Shown: positions 1-8,425, counted from the stretch's first letter. The stretch is DNA of 64,000 nt from Lutimonas vermicola (GCF_038433205.1 NZ_JBCDNA010000001.1:1240001-1304000); one strand, 5' to 3'. Numbers and translations are program-made. The notes: generated from the letters alone by a model not told the origin.

Positions 1-992
1 AGGATATAAATAAATACACTCCCTATTTTGCTCGCACCTGCTCCTTCGTAATTCCTCGCTTTGGTAAATGACAGCAAAATGGCTGCCACTGTTGATAAAC
101 TGATCATCCAGAAGAAAGAAGAGCCTAAAAAAGTAAAAATGTTTTTTACGGTTGGATTATCTATCCCATTTACAAAATCACTAAAAAATTCACTCAGATA
201 ACCGGCCCCCAGATGCGCCAGGCTCACTGTTCCAAATGACAGGGCCAGCATGATCATCAAATCGGTCAAACTAGGATTGCGTTCAACTTTTTTTGAAAAA
301 GAGCTTACTTTTTCCTTTAATGCTTCAATAGCCGCTGTATCAGACTTTAACCATTTATCAATACCTTTTGACTTTCCTACCCCAATCAATATAATGGCCA
401 TCCAGATATTGGCTACCACGATATCGACAAAAACCATTCCGCCATAAAGTTTTTGGTTATATCCATAGATCTCCAACATCGCCGTTTGGTTGGCTCCTCC
501 TCCTATCCAGCTTCCGGCAAGAGTTGACAACCCGCGCCAAACTGCATCAGGTCCGGCTCCGTTCAAAGCCTCCGGATAAATGACCGAAATAATCATTATT
601 GCAATGGGGCCACCAATAATGATTCCTACAGTCCCTGTAAAAAACATGGCTAATGCCTTCCATCCCAGATTAAAAACTGCCTTTAAATCAATACTCAAGG
701 TCATTAGCACCAGGGCCGCAGGCAATAAATACCTGCTGGACATAAAATACAGGTTAGAAGAATGTTTCTCAATATCCCCGGATGCAGTAACTGTCTCCCA
801 TTCAGGAGCTATTAATCCCAAAGTAGTTAAAACAGCAGGAAGCATATAAGCCATAAATAAGGCTGGTACCACTTTGTAAAATTTGTACCAAAACCCTTTT
901 TTTCTTGAGGAAGTATAAAATATGATCCCCAAAGAGATCATCAATAAACCAAAAACAATTGTATCACTAGTAAATATAGGGGCGTTTTCCAT
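1..992 (-). CDS. DUF819 family membrane protein, C-terminus cut by window edge
   Basis: The minus-strand frame opens at the ATG at 992 and stays open to base 1, giving about 330 residues with the C-terminus outside the window. It is strongly hydrophobic, with many membrane segments. A glycine-rich stretch (TLAGSWIGGGANQTAM) matches the DUF819 (YjcL-like) family, a group of inner-membrane proteins of unknown substrate that resemble transporters. The N-terminus MENAPIFTSD leads straight into the first membrane helix, as in relatives. No function beyond a probable membrane carrier can be given. It is transcribed away from the next gene, and its promoter must lie in 993-1094. Confidence 0.75.
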   Translation of the reverse strand, partial: MENAPIFTSDTIVFGLLMISLGIIFYTSSRKKGFWYKFYKVVPALFMAYMLPAVLTTLGLIAPEWETVTASGDIEKHSSNLYFMSSRYLLPAALVLMTLSIDLKAVFNLGWKALAMFFTGTVGIIIGGPIAIMIISVIYPEALNGAGPDAVWRGLSTLAGSWIGGGANQTAMLEIYGYNQKLYGGMVFVDIVVANIWMAIILIGVGKSKGIDKWLKSDTAAIEALKEKVSSFSKKVERNPSLTDLMIMLALSFGTVSLAHLGAGYLSEFFSDFVNGIDNPTVKNIFTFLGSSFFWMISLSTVAAILLSFTKARNYEGAGASKIGSVFIYI

Positions 993-1503
993 GGTATATT
1001 TTTCTGTTTAAATTATTCATTGCCAACCGTAAAGGGAGCATTATTAAAAAGCAGTTTGGCAAACATAGAAATTCCCTGCCCTATTACCAATAATTTACCT
1101 CCACATTTTTACTGAGATGTTGAGCCGATTTATCTCATCTTTCGAACGCATTTCTTTATACGTCTCATTCAGCAGGATTCAAGTGCTGTCTTTGCTGCAG
1201 ATCACCTGATTAAAATTATCAATCGCACCTGGATAATCCGCAAACTGGTCTCACAATTCATATCCTAGAATGCCTGCCGGTCAATTTGCCTGCGAAAAAC
1301 TGAGTCATAGATAAAACATGTAAAACATTTTGACCATAAATTGAATCCATTGGATCATGAAATTTTTACAAAAAAGAATGATCGAAAATCTTGTTAGGGT
1401 CATTGTTAAAATGTTAGTGGTAAAAAATTGATTATTTAGGATGAATCAATGGATGATTCTTTAATATTGCTTTATATTTATTGTAGGATTTACGCCTGAA
1501 AAC
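993..1503. other. 511-bp intergenic region
   Basis: This gap separates two divergent genes, so it must hold promoters for both. Its only coding-like content is the degraded TPR frame described separately at 1095-1290. The last 150 bases are AT-rich and without an open frame. No clear TAnnTTTG box was found next to the start at 1504. Confidence 0.5.
1095..1290 (-). pseudogene. decayed TPR-protein remnant
   Basis: Read on the minus strand, a frame broken by several stops still spells a tetratricopeptide-like string: GYEL, stop, DQFADYPGAIDNFNQVI, then after another stop ILLNETYKEMRSKDEINRL, ending at a TAA at 1095-1097. The spacing of D-Y-x-x-A-I-x-x-F is that of a TPR helix pair. There is no usable start and the frame is too broken to be expressed. 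I read it as the relic of a TPR gene. The call rests on pattern only and could be chance. Confidence 0.35.
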
Positions 1504-2520
1504 ATGACCCGATTTTTGTTTATTTTTCTAGTCATACTACCTGTAATTTCATTAGCTCAAATGCAGGAAGATTTTACCTCCAACAGTTATTTTACGAAAA
1601 TGAACAATACACTAAACTTGAGATTGGATCTTGATAACGATGTGCGATCATTTGAGTACGAAGGGATTGATGAAAATTATTCCATAGAGCCAAATACAAA
1701 TTTGAGAATGGGCATCGCAATTAATTATCGATTCATTTCTCTCAAAATTGGTTTTTCACCAAAATTTTTGGAAGCAGACGATTCAAACCTAAAAGGAAGT
1801 ACTAAAATATTCAAATTGAGCCTGAATATCTTTTTCAAAGACCTGATGCAGAATTTTGATTTTAATAAGGTGAAGGGATATTATGTAACCGGTATAAACG
1901 ACCCTATCCCGGGAAATTTAGAAGATACTAACGAGTATTTAATTCTTCCTGATCTCAAGACTTTGTCCTTTACAGGGACTACCTGGTATAGATTCAATGA
2001 AAATTATTCATTTAAAGCGGTCATAAATCAGAATGAAATTCAAACAAAAAGTACCGGTAGTTTTATCCCCAGCCTATATTACGGTTATTTCGAAATTACT
2101 GATCAAAGCACCCCTGAGGATATTAAAAGTTTTTTCGTACTCTTAAATGCAGGATATTACCACACCTTTGTTTTTAGCAAAAACTGGTACTCAAACCTGG
2201 GTTTGTCAACTGGCATGGGGGTCGAATTCAACAAATTGATTACCAGGTCTGATGAAAATCTTAAAGATATTATCAGCTATCACAATAACCTGGCGCTTAA
2301 CATCAGTACCCAAATAGGATTGGGATTTAATTCAACCCGATTTTACGGGGGTACAAGTCTCAACGGAAGTGCCATGAACAGGGATGAGAAATCGGTGATT
2401 AAATTCAACAGCGTACGGGGATATTTCAAGGTTTATGTCGGATACAGGTTTGATGCACCAAAATCATTTGAAAAAGGCATGGACTGGATTGAAGACAAAA
2501 ACCCTTTTAAAAAGAAATAA
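1504..2520 (+). CDS. DUF4421 family outer-membrane protein
   Basis: The 338-residue protein has a signal peptide (first 19 residues, ending LAQ). The rest alternates polar and aromatic residues as in an outer-membrane beta-barrel: YRFISLKIGFSPKF near residue 75, FTGTTWYRFNENYSFKA near 160, and VYVGYRFDAPKSF near the end. The layout matches DUF4421, a family found almost only in Bacteroidota and of unknown role. It stands alone, 87 bp before the peptidase gene, which has its own promoter-like box. A structural or small-pore role in the outer membrane is an inference. Confidence 0.7.
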   Translation: MTRFLFIFLVILPVISLAQMQEDFTSNSYFTKMNNTLNLRLDLDNDVRSFEYEGIDENYSIEPNTNLRMGIAINYRFISLKIGFSPKFLEADDSNLKGSTKIFKLSLNIFFKDLMQNFDFNKVKGYYVTGINDPIPGNLEDTNEYLILPDLKTLSFTGTTWYRFNENYSFKAVINQNEIQTKSTGSFIPSLYYGYFEITDQSTPEDIKSFFVLLNAGYYHTFVFSKNWYSNLGLSTGMGVEFNKLITRSDENLKDIISYHNNLALNISTQIGLGFNSTRFYGGTSLNGSAMNRDEKSVIKFNSVRGYFKVYVGYRFDAPKSFEKGMDWIEDKNPFKKK

Positions 2521-2523
2521 TTT

Positions 2524-2579
2524 TTCGAACATATTTCGAACATATTAGGACTCAAAAAGAGTATAAAATGCTAACTTTG
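2524..2579 (+). promoter_or_regulatory. tandem 11-bp repeat and -7 box before the DPP11-type gene
   Basis: TTCGAACATAT occurs twice head to tail (2524-2534 and 2535-2545). It is followed by ACTC-N5-GAGT and then TAACTTTG at 2572-2579, which fits the Bacteroidota -7 consensus TAnnTTTG. The box ends 28 bp before the ATG at 2608. No TTTG sits at the ideal -33 distance, so the promoter call is moderate. The repeat may bind a regulator. Confidence 0.5.
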
Positions 2580-2607
2580 GCCGATATTTTCTAAAAGTTA
2601 AAATTCT

Positions 2608-4737
2608 ATGAAATACCTAAAAATACTTTTCTTATTCCTTGCCGTTCAGATGATGGCCCAGCAAGGGGGAATGTGGATACCCTCTCTTTTGGAAGGGATG
2701 AATGAGCAGGAAATGAAAAGCCTTGGCAGTGAGCTAAGTGCATCAGACATTTACGATGTAAATCATTCAAGTTTAAAGGATGCCATTGTGCATTTCAACG
2801 GAGGTTGTACATCAGAAATCATTTCAGACAGTGGCTTGCTCCTTACGAACCATCATTGCGGATACGGAGCTATTCAATCTCATTCTTCTGTAGATCACGA
2901 TTATTTACAAGATGGATTTTGGGCTAAGACAATGAACGAGGAACTTCCCAATAAAGGAATGGTCGCTACGCTTATTATCAGGATTGATGATGTCACAAAA
3001 GACATCTTGCAAAACATTCCGGATACTTTGAGCCTTCAGGAAAAGCAGCAGCTCATCGATAAAAATATATCGGTTGCCAAAAAAAATGCAATAAAAGAAG
3101 ATTGGCAGGAGACAAGGGTTAAATCGATATTTCAGGGAAACCAGTACCTTTTGTTTGTCACCGAGACCTTTAAAGATATTAGGCTTGTCGGGGCACCACC
3201 AACTTCAATTGGTAAATTTGGGTCTGATACAGATAACTGGATGTGGCCCAGGCATACAGGGGATTTCTCCTTGTTCAGGATCTATGCCGATAAACAAAAC
3301 CGACCTGCAGAGTACAGCGCCGAAAATGTACCCTATGACCCAAAACACTTCCTGCCTGTATCTTTAGACGGTATCACGGAAAATGATTTTACAATGGTAT
3401 TTGGTTTCCCTGGAAGCACAAATGAATATTTACCTGCCATAGCCATAGACCAAATTGTTTACAAACTGAATCCTCCAAAAATTAAAATAAGGGAAGAAGC
3501 ATTGAAAATCGTTGATGAGTACATGAGAAATGACACTGAGATCAAAATTCAATATGCCTCCAAATATGCCCGAATTGCCAATTATTGGAAAAAATGGATT
3601 GGAGAAAATCAAGGGCTTAAGCAGTCTAATGCAATTGATAAGAAGAAAGCGCTTGAAGCTGTTTTTCAAGAAAAAAACAATAACAACGAGGCATATAACC
3701 ACTTGCTAAGTGATTTTGAAACACTATACACCGAGATAGAGGAAGTATCAGTTGCTCGTAATTACTGGACTGAAGTAGTATACAGAAACGTTGAATTACT
3801 AAATGCATCGGTCAGGCTGTATCAGTTTGAAAGAAAGCTTTTAAAGACTCCCGAAAATTTTGAAGAGGACAGGTCAAACCTTTTGAAAAGTTTTGAAGGC
3901 TTCTATAAAAACTACAACGCCAGTGTAGACAAAGATGTTTTTGAAAAATTGCTCACACTTTATAAAGAAGAAAGTCCTGACTCCTATTTGACCCCTGCCC
4001 TCAAAAGTACAGATATTGAAGCGCTGACCCAAGATGTATATACAAATTCTGCCCTGACTAATATGGATGGAATGAAAACTTTGATGGAAGGTTCTTATGA
4101 AGATATCATGAAAAAACTACATGAGGATCCAGGATATCAGTTTGGAAAGGATCTGGTTGAAAACTACTATCAAAACATTAGCCCTAAATTTCAGGAATTG
4201 AACCTTCAAATAAAAGCTGTTCAAAAAGTGTATATGAAAGCCTTGATAGAAACCTTCCCGGATGAACGTTTTTTTCCTGATGCCAATGGTACCCTTAGGG
4301 TAACTTATGGAAAGGTTAAGGGGTATCGACCTAAAGACGCTGTTGTGTATGAGCCGGTTTCTTATCTGGAGGGAGTAATCGAAAAATATCAGCCCGGTGA
4401 CTATGAGTTTGATGTTCCTGAAAAATTAATTCAACTGTATAACAATAAAGATTACGGTGATTATGGTATTGAAGGAAGGATGCCGGTAAATTTTATTGGA
4501 ACAAATCATACTACAGGAGGGAACTCGGGAAGCCCTGTAATTGATGCCAAAGGAAATCTGATTGGTTTAAATTTCGACCGCGTATGGGAAGGCACCATGA
4601 GTGACTATAATTATGACCCTTCGATATGTCGTAATATCATGGTAGACGCCCGTTATATATTATTTATCATCGATAAATATGCCGACTGTCAAAGATTGAT
4701 AGATGAAATGAAATTGGTTCACCCCAAGAAAAAATAA
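2608..4737 (+). CDS. dpp11: S46 family dipeptidyl peptidase, DPP11 type (Asp/Glu-specific)
   Basis: This 709-residue serine peptidase carries a signal peptide (to about residue 18) and should act in the periplasm, releasing dipeptides from peptide N-termini. The chymotrypsin-like halves are visible: the catalytic His in TNHHCGYG (residues 80-86), the Asp in GDFSLF near 218, and Ser640 in GGNSGSP. Arg658 in NFDRVWEG lies 18 residues after the serine. This is the same spacing as Ser655 and Arg673 in Porphyromonas gingivalis DPP11, where that arginine sets Asp/Glu specificity; DPP7 has glycine there. The specificity is therefore inferred as acidic. The gene is monocistronic, with a terminator directly after it. 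Confidence 0.88.
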   Translation: MKYLKILFLFLAVQMMAQQGGMWIPSLLEGMNEQEMKSLGSELSASDIYDVNHSSLKDAIVHFNGGCTSEIISDSGLLLTNHHCGYGAIQSHSSVDHDYLQDGFWAKTMNEELPNKGMVATLIIRIDDVTKDILQNIPDTLSLQEKQQLIDKNISVAKKNAIKEDWQETRVKSIFQGNQYLLFVTETFKDIRLVGAPPTSIGKFGSDTDNWMWPRHTGDFSLFRIYADKQNRPAEYSAENVPYDPKHFLPVSLDGITENDFTMVFGFPGSTNEYLPAIAIDQIVYKLNPPKIKIREEALKIVDEYMRNDTEIKIQYASKYARIANYWKKWIGENQGLKQSNAIDKKKALEAVFQEKNNNNEAYNHLLSDFETLYTEIEEVSVARNYWTEVVYRNVELLNASVRLYQFERKLLKTPENFEEDRSNLLKSFEGFYKNYNASVDKDVFEKLLTLYKEESPDSYLTPALKSTDIEALTQDVYTNSALTNMDGMKTLMEGSYEDIMKKLHEDPGYQFGKDLVENYYQNISPKFQELNLQIKAVQKVYMKALIETFPDERFFPDANGTLRVTYGKVKGYRPKDAVVYEPVSYLEGVIEKYQPGDYEFDVPEKLIQLYNNKDYGDYGIEGRMPVNFIGTNHTTGGNSGSPVIDAKGNLIGLNFDRVWEGTMSDYNYDPSICRNIMVDARYILFIIDKYADCQRLIDEMKLVHPKKK

Positions 4738-4744
4738 TGAGTAA

Positions 4745-4771
4745 GGGCCTCACTTAGTTGAGGCCCTCTTT
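4745..4771 (+). terminator. intrinsic terminator of the DPP11-type gene
   Basis: An 8-bp perfect stem (GGGCCTCA at 4745-4752 with its complement at 4759-4766) and a short loop are followed by CTCTTTAT. The hairpin overlaps the last codons and stop of the convergent small gene at 4754-4930, so it may end transcription from both sides. Confidence 0.75.
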
Positions 4772-4930
4772 ATCGTCATCAACAGGAAGTCTTCCGGATT
4801 CCTTTAATTGTTTGCTAAGCATCCACTCAATTTGGCCATTGGTAGAACGAAACTCCTCCTTAGCCAGCTTTTCTACTTCCCTGAAAATATCAGCTTCAAT
4901 TCTCAGAGCAAATGCTTTTTTACTTTTCAT
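4754..4930 (-). CDS. Arc-type ribbon-helix-helix small DNA-binding protein
   Basis: A 58-residue protein, MKSKKAFALRIEAD followed by an amphipathic helix and FRSTNGQIEWMLSKQLKE. The pattern of a short strand (KAFALRI), a helix, a turn at RSTNGQ and a second helix is that of Arc/MetJ-type ribbon-helix-helix proteins, which bind DNA as dimers through the strand. It lies 52 bp downstream of a DUF4177-like gene on the same strand, probably in one transcript. Its last five codons form one arm of the convergent terminator hairpin. Target genes are unknown. Confidence 0.75.
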   Translation of the reverse strand: MKSKKAFALRIEADIFREVEKLAKEEFRSTNGQIEWMLSKQLKESGRLPVDDDKEGLN

Positions 4931-4982
4931 ATCAATAACTTAGTTACACGCTTGATAAAAACATCGGGTTCATATCATTCAA

Positions 4983-5156
4983 TCAAGATTCTTCTTCCTT
5001 TTTATCCCTTTCAATAAGGGCTTTTAGTATACCGCGATGCGTAAACATATTGATCACAGTCCAATTCATTTTTGCATAGCTATTAATCAGATCTTCAAAG
5101 TTCTGTTGTGATTTTACAGCAGTGCCCGTTTGTTTGATTATTTTATATTCTTTCAT
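4983..5156 (-). CDS. DUF4177-like small protein
   Basis: A 57-residue protein starting MKEYKIIKQTG with the pattern FEDLINSYAKMNWTVINM and ending in LIERDKKEEES. The order strand, helix (EDLINSYA), tryptophan after a short turn, strand and C-terminal ERDK matches DUF4177 domain proteins. Those usually read E-G-W at the turn, where this one has M-N-W. Function unknown. It is the first gene of a two-gene minus-strand unit with the ribbon-helix-helix protein. Confidence 0.65.
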   Translation of the reverse strand: MKEYKIIKQTGTAVKSQQNFEDLINSYAKMNWTVINMFTHRGILKALIERDKKEEES

Positions 5157-5606
5157 ATCTACTCTTTTGTCTTTGGTTCTACTTATAACATATACTCACT
5201 ATTTGTATCGGTTATAACAAAATTATCAATTTTTTATCGAAAATGACCACTTCTGAATATCAGGCCTATAAGTATTCAAAAATCTAACTTTTTGATTCAT
5301 TTAAAGCCAATTGTTGTTAATATATGCTTTATGACATATTATTTTAATACCACAAATATATTATTTTAATATCATATTATCTTATTTATTATGAAATTAT
5401 CCCTTAGAATATTGAGGATATAAAAATAAATGCATTTTTTATTCATATACCCCAATTTTTATAGGGGTCTTTTTCATATATATATAATTTTTCATGTCAT
5501 ACCCTCTTTTTTTTTGGGGTAATGCTTTAAAAAATTACTTTTACCCCGATTAATCAATTGAAATTTAATTATTACTAACAAATTATTAATTACTTAAAAT
5601 TAAAAC
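5157..5606. other. 450-bp AT-rich control region
   Basis: This gap lies between the minus-strand small-gene pair and the plus-strand ammonium-uptake operon, so it contains both promoters. It is very AT-rich and has no open frame of note. Its main structure is the pair of ACCCC-N10-GGGGT repeats at 5449-5520. No good TAnnTTTG box was found near 5607. Confidence 0.55.
5449..5547 (+). promoter_or_regulatory. paired inverted repeats before the ammonium-uptake operon
   Basis: ACCCC at 5449-5453 pairs with GGGGT at 5464-5468 across 10 bases. A second copy, ACCCT at 5501-5505 and GGGGT at 5516-5520, has the same 10-base gap and lies 52 bp further on, about five helical turns. A lone ACCCC half-site follows at 5543-5547. 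The equal spacing and phase suggest binding sites for a dimeric regulator of the operon starting at 5607. The regulator is not known. Confidence 0.45.
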
Positions 5607-6683
5607 ATGAAAAATCTATTTACCCTTGCAATGTTATTCTCAGTTTTTATAATGTATGCACAAGACTCAATACCTGAGTCAGAAGAAGCTCCAAAAAAGA
5701 AATTTTCTTTTAGTGGTAGTGTAGATGGCTATTACAGAACAAATTTAGGAGCTCCAAATGGAGGAGAAAATAGCCAAACACCTAATACCTCTTTTGCTAA
5801 TGGAAATGGTTTTGCTATTGGAATGGCAAATGCGATCATATCTTTTGAAGGTAAAAAAGTTGGTGCCGTTGCTGACCTTGTATTCGGACCACGTGGAACA
5901 GACGCTGTATTTGGATCCTTACAGTGGGATCTTGATGGTGATGGCACACCTGATTTAGGGAACAGCTCACAAGTTGTGAACCAACTATATGTATACTGGA
6001 ATGTATCAGACAAAGTAACGTTGACCTTTGGTAATTTCAATACCTTTCTAGGTTATGAAGTAATTTCGCCAACAGGGAACTTTAACTATTCTACTTCTTA
6101 TATGTTCTCTTATGGTCCATTTTCGCACTCTGGTTTAAAACTGGATTATGCAATTAACGATGACTGGTCTTTAATGGGGGCTATTATGAATGACAATGAT
6201 TTAACCAATTTTAACCTTACCAACAATTACACTTTAGGTGCACAAGTAGGATATAAAGGAACTTACCTAAACTTCTTATATGGTCCTCAGTTTCAAGTTG
6301 ATTTGACTACAGGTTTTGACATCACAGATTCCTTCTATTTAGGATTGAACTCAACTTATTATGTTGACAATGATTCAGATGCCTCATTTTATGGAGTAGC
6401 CATTTATCCTCAATTAAAAACTTCAGAGTCTTTTGTTCTTGGATTCAGAGCTGAGTACTTCGGAGAAGGTAAAGGCGGGGTTGGTGCTATCGGTGGATAT
6501 GATGATGACGGAGATGCAAATGCATTCGAATTCACTTTAACAGGAAACTATGCTATTGGAGATCTAATGATCATTCCTGAATTCAGGATAGACACCACAA
6601 GTGAAGATACTTTCTTGAATGATGACCTTGAACCAACAGGTTCTTTGGCATCCTTCTTAGTAGCAGCAGTATACAAATTCTAA
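5607..6683 (+). CDS. porin (BBP2/OmpL-like beta-barrel) of the ammonium operon
   Basis: The 358-residue protein has a signal peptide (about 19 residues, ending YAQ) and a short acidic-to-lysine linker, followed by a beta-barrel rich in aromatic and glycine residues. FSFSGSVDGYYRTNL begins the barrel, FGNFNTFLGYEVISPTGNFNYSTS matches the conserved strand of putative beta-barrel porin-2 proteins, and VAAVYKF is a typical C-terminal strand. It lies 13 bp before the P-II gene. In Flavobacteriia this porin is commonly linked to P-II and AmtB, so passage of ammonium or a small nitrogen compound through the outer membrane is the likely job; that is inference from context. Confidence 0.8.
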   Translation: MKNLFTLAMLFSVFIMYAQDSIPESEEAPKKKFSFSGSVDGYYRTNLGAPNGGENSQTPNTSFANGNGFAIGMANAIISFEGKKVGAVADLVFGPRGTDAVFGSLQWDLDGDGTPDLGNSSQVVNQLYVYWNVSDKVTLTFGNFNTFLGYEVISPTGNFNYSTSYMFSYGPFSHSGLKLDYAINDDWSLMGAIMNDNDLTNFNLTNNYTLGAQVGYKGTYLNFLYGPQFQVDLTTGFDITDSFYLGLNSTYYVDNDSDASFYGVAIYPQLKTSESFVLGFRAEYFGEGKGGVGAIGGYDDDGDANAFEFTLTGNYAIGDLMIIPEFRIDTTSEDTFLNDDLEPTGSLASFLVAAVYKF

Positions 6684-6696
6684 ACAATAATTCATT

Positions 6697-7032
6697 ATGA
6701 AAAAAATCGAAGCAATTATCAGAAAATCAAAATATTCTGATGTAAAAGAAGCGCTGCACAGCGTTGGAGTTAATTTTTTCTCTTATTGGGATGCTACGGG
6801 TCGTGGCAACGAAAAAGAAGGCCATGTTTACAGGGGCGTTACCTATAGCACAAGCAGTATTCAACGACGTTTCCTGTCTATAGTAGTCAACGATGATTTT
6901 GAAGAAGTTACCATTAAGGCCATCCTTGAGGCCGGCGCAACCGGGGAGGTTGGAGATGGAAAGATCTTTGTATCAGAAATTACTGACTGCTATAGAATAA
7001 GAACCGGTGAAAAAGGTGGTGAAACACTTTAA
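6697..7032 (+). CDS. glnK: P-II family nitrogen regulator (GlnK-like)
   Basis: At 111 residues it has normal P-II length. MKKIEAII starts the fold, TGEVGDGKIFV is the B-loop (ATP binding), and RIRTGEKG is the C-loop. P-II trimers sense ATP/ADP and 2-oxoglutarate and plug AmtB through the T-loop. The T-loop differs from the E. coli form: GFGRQKGHTELYRGAEY is replaced by GRGNEKEGHVYRGVTY. It is one residue shorter and the usual Gln39, which coordinates Mg and 2-oxoglutarate, is Glu. A tyrosine equivalent to the uridylylated Tyr51 remains (Tyr50). It lies between the porin and amtB genes. Confidence 0.9.
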   Translation: MKKIEAIIRKSKYSDVKEALHSVGVNFFSYWDATGRGNEKEGHVYRGVTYSTSSIQRRFLSIVVNDDFEEVTIKAILEAGATGEVGDGKIFVSEITDCYRIRTGEKGGETL

Positions 7033-7062
7033 AATAAAAACTAACCTATAATTAATTTAGAC

Positions 7063-8298
7063 ATGGAATTACTTACTATAAATAATGTATGGATGATGAT
7101 CTGTACAGCACTGGTTTTCTTTATGCACCTGGGCTTTGCTTTCCTTGAAATAGGCTTAACCAGACAAAAGAATACTATTAATATTTTATTCAAAAACATC
7201 TTTATCATTACCGTAGGGCTTTTGCTTTACTGCCTTGTTGGCTTCAATTTGATGTACCCGGGGTTCGCAGAAGGATCTTCAGGGTTTTTCGGATTCGCCG
7301 GTTTTGGCATCACAGCCCCTGAAGGAGGGATGACTGCAGCTTATGCAGACGGTGGCTATACATGGTGGACAGATTTTCTTTTCCAGGGAATGTTTGCAGC
7401 AACAGCAGCAACGATAGTTTCCGGTGCCGTAGCTGAAAGAATCAAGATTGTTCCTTTTATGATTTTTGTTATCGTTTATGTCGGGCTCATCTATCCATTG
7501 GCTGGCTCTTGGAAATGGGGTGGCGGATTTTTGGACATGAGAGAAACTCCTTTCTACGACTTTGCAGGTTCTACTTTGGTTCACTCTGTAGGAGGATGGG
7601 CTGCTTTAGTTGCCGTGTGGTTGCTGGGAGCCCGTATTGGAAAATTCAAAGACGGAAAGCCTATGGCAATTCCCGGTCACAATATTCCATTAGCAACTGC
7701 TGGTGTATTGATCCTTTGGTTAGGATGGTTCGGATTTAACGGTGGCTCTGTGCTTTCTGCTGATCCTGAGTTGACCTCTTTAACCTTGGTGACTACATGT
7801 TTGGCTGCCGCTGCAGGTGGGGTGGTGTCATTCTTGGTATCAACTGCAATGTATAAAAACCTTGACCTTACCATGTATTTAAATGGTATTCTTGGAGGAC
7901 TGGTAAGTATAACAGCAGGGGCCGATCAAATGTCGCCTACAGATGCTATCTTAATAGGAAGTATTGGTGGTGCAATTATTGTTTTTGCGGTAGCATTTGT
8001 AGATAAAATTAAACTTGATGATCCTGTTGGAGCCATTGCCGTTCACTTAATCTGTGGTATATGGGGAACATTAGCCGTTGGAATATTCGGCGCCCTGGCA
8101 GGCGTAGATCAATTAATCAGCCAATTGGTTGGAATTGCATCATATGCCGGTATTTGTATCCTTTCTTCTTTTATTATACTATATGCTTTGAAGAAGACGG
8201 TAGGTATCAGGGTTTCTGAAAAAGAAGAACTTGAAGGTCTTGACGGATTTGAGCATGGAATGGATGCTTACCCTGATTTCAGGATGAATGAACACTAA
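7063..8298 (+). CDS. amtB: ammonium transporter AmtB
   Basis: This 411-residue inner-membrane protein has about eleven hydrophobic helices. The twin pore histidines are His174 (TLVHSVGGW) and His328 (AIAVHLICGIWG). SGAVAERIK near residue 120 and LGWFGFNGGS near 220 are family signatures. It conducts ammonium as a trimer and should be regulated by the P-II protein encoded 30 bp upstream. The protein has no cleavable signal sequence, as in many Bacteroidota Amt proteins. A strong terminator follows the gene. Confidence 0.95.
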   Translation: MELLTINNVWMMICTALVFFMHLGFAFLEIGLTRQKNTINILFKNIFIITVGLLLYCLVGFNLMYPGFAEGSSGFFGFAGFGITAPEGGMTAAYADGGYTWWTDFLFQGMFAATAATIVSGAVAERIKIVPFMIFVIVYVGLIYPLAGSWKWGGGFLDMRETPFYDFAGSTLVHSVGGWAALVAVWLLGARIGKFKDGKPMAIPGHNIPLATAGVLILWLGWFGFNGGSVLSADPELTSLTLVTTCLAAAAGGVVSFLVSTAMYKNLDLTMYLNGILGGLVSITAGADQMSPTDAILIGSIGGAIIVFAVAFVDKIKLDDPVGAIAVHLICGIWGTLAVGIFGALAGVDQLISQLVGIASYAGICILSSFIILYALKKTVGIRVSEKEELEGLDGFEHGMDAYPDFRMNEH

Positions 8299-8363
8299 GA
8301 CTGTGTTCTTTTGTAAGAATCTCTTGGCGTAAATGCGTTGATTAGATTAAATTTGTGTAATGA

Positions 8364-8397
8364 GAGGGTTTATTTTAAATAAACCCTCTTTTTTTTT
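8364..8397 (+). terminator. intrinsic terminator of the porin-P-II-amtB operon
   Basis: GAGGGTTTA pairs with TAAACCCTC across a short AT loop, and a run of nine T follows. This is a textbook rho-independent terminator 65 bp after the amtB stop. Confidence 0.9.
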
Positions 8398-8425
8398 ATA
8401 ACTTTATCGCCGTTAAAACCCTGCC

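Noticed and set aside
5511..5530. A sigma-54 type promoter before the ammonium operon
   Set aside because: The GG and GC pairs are eight rather than twelve bases apart.
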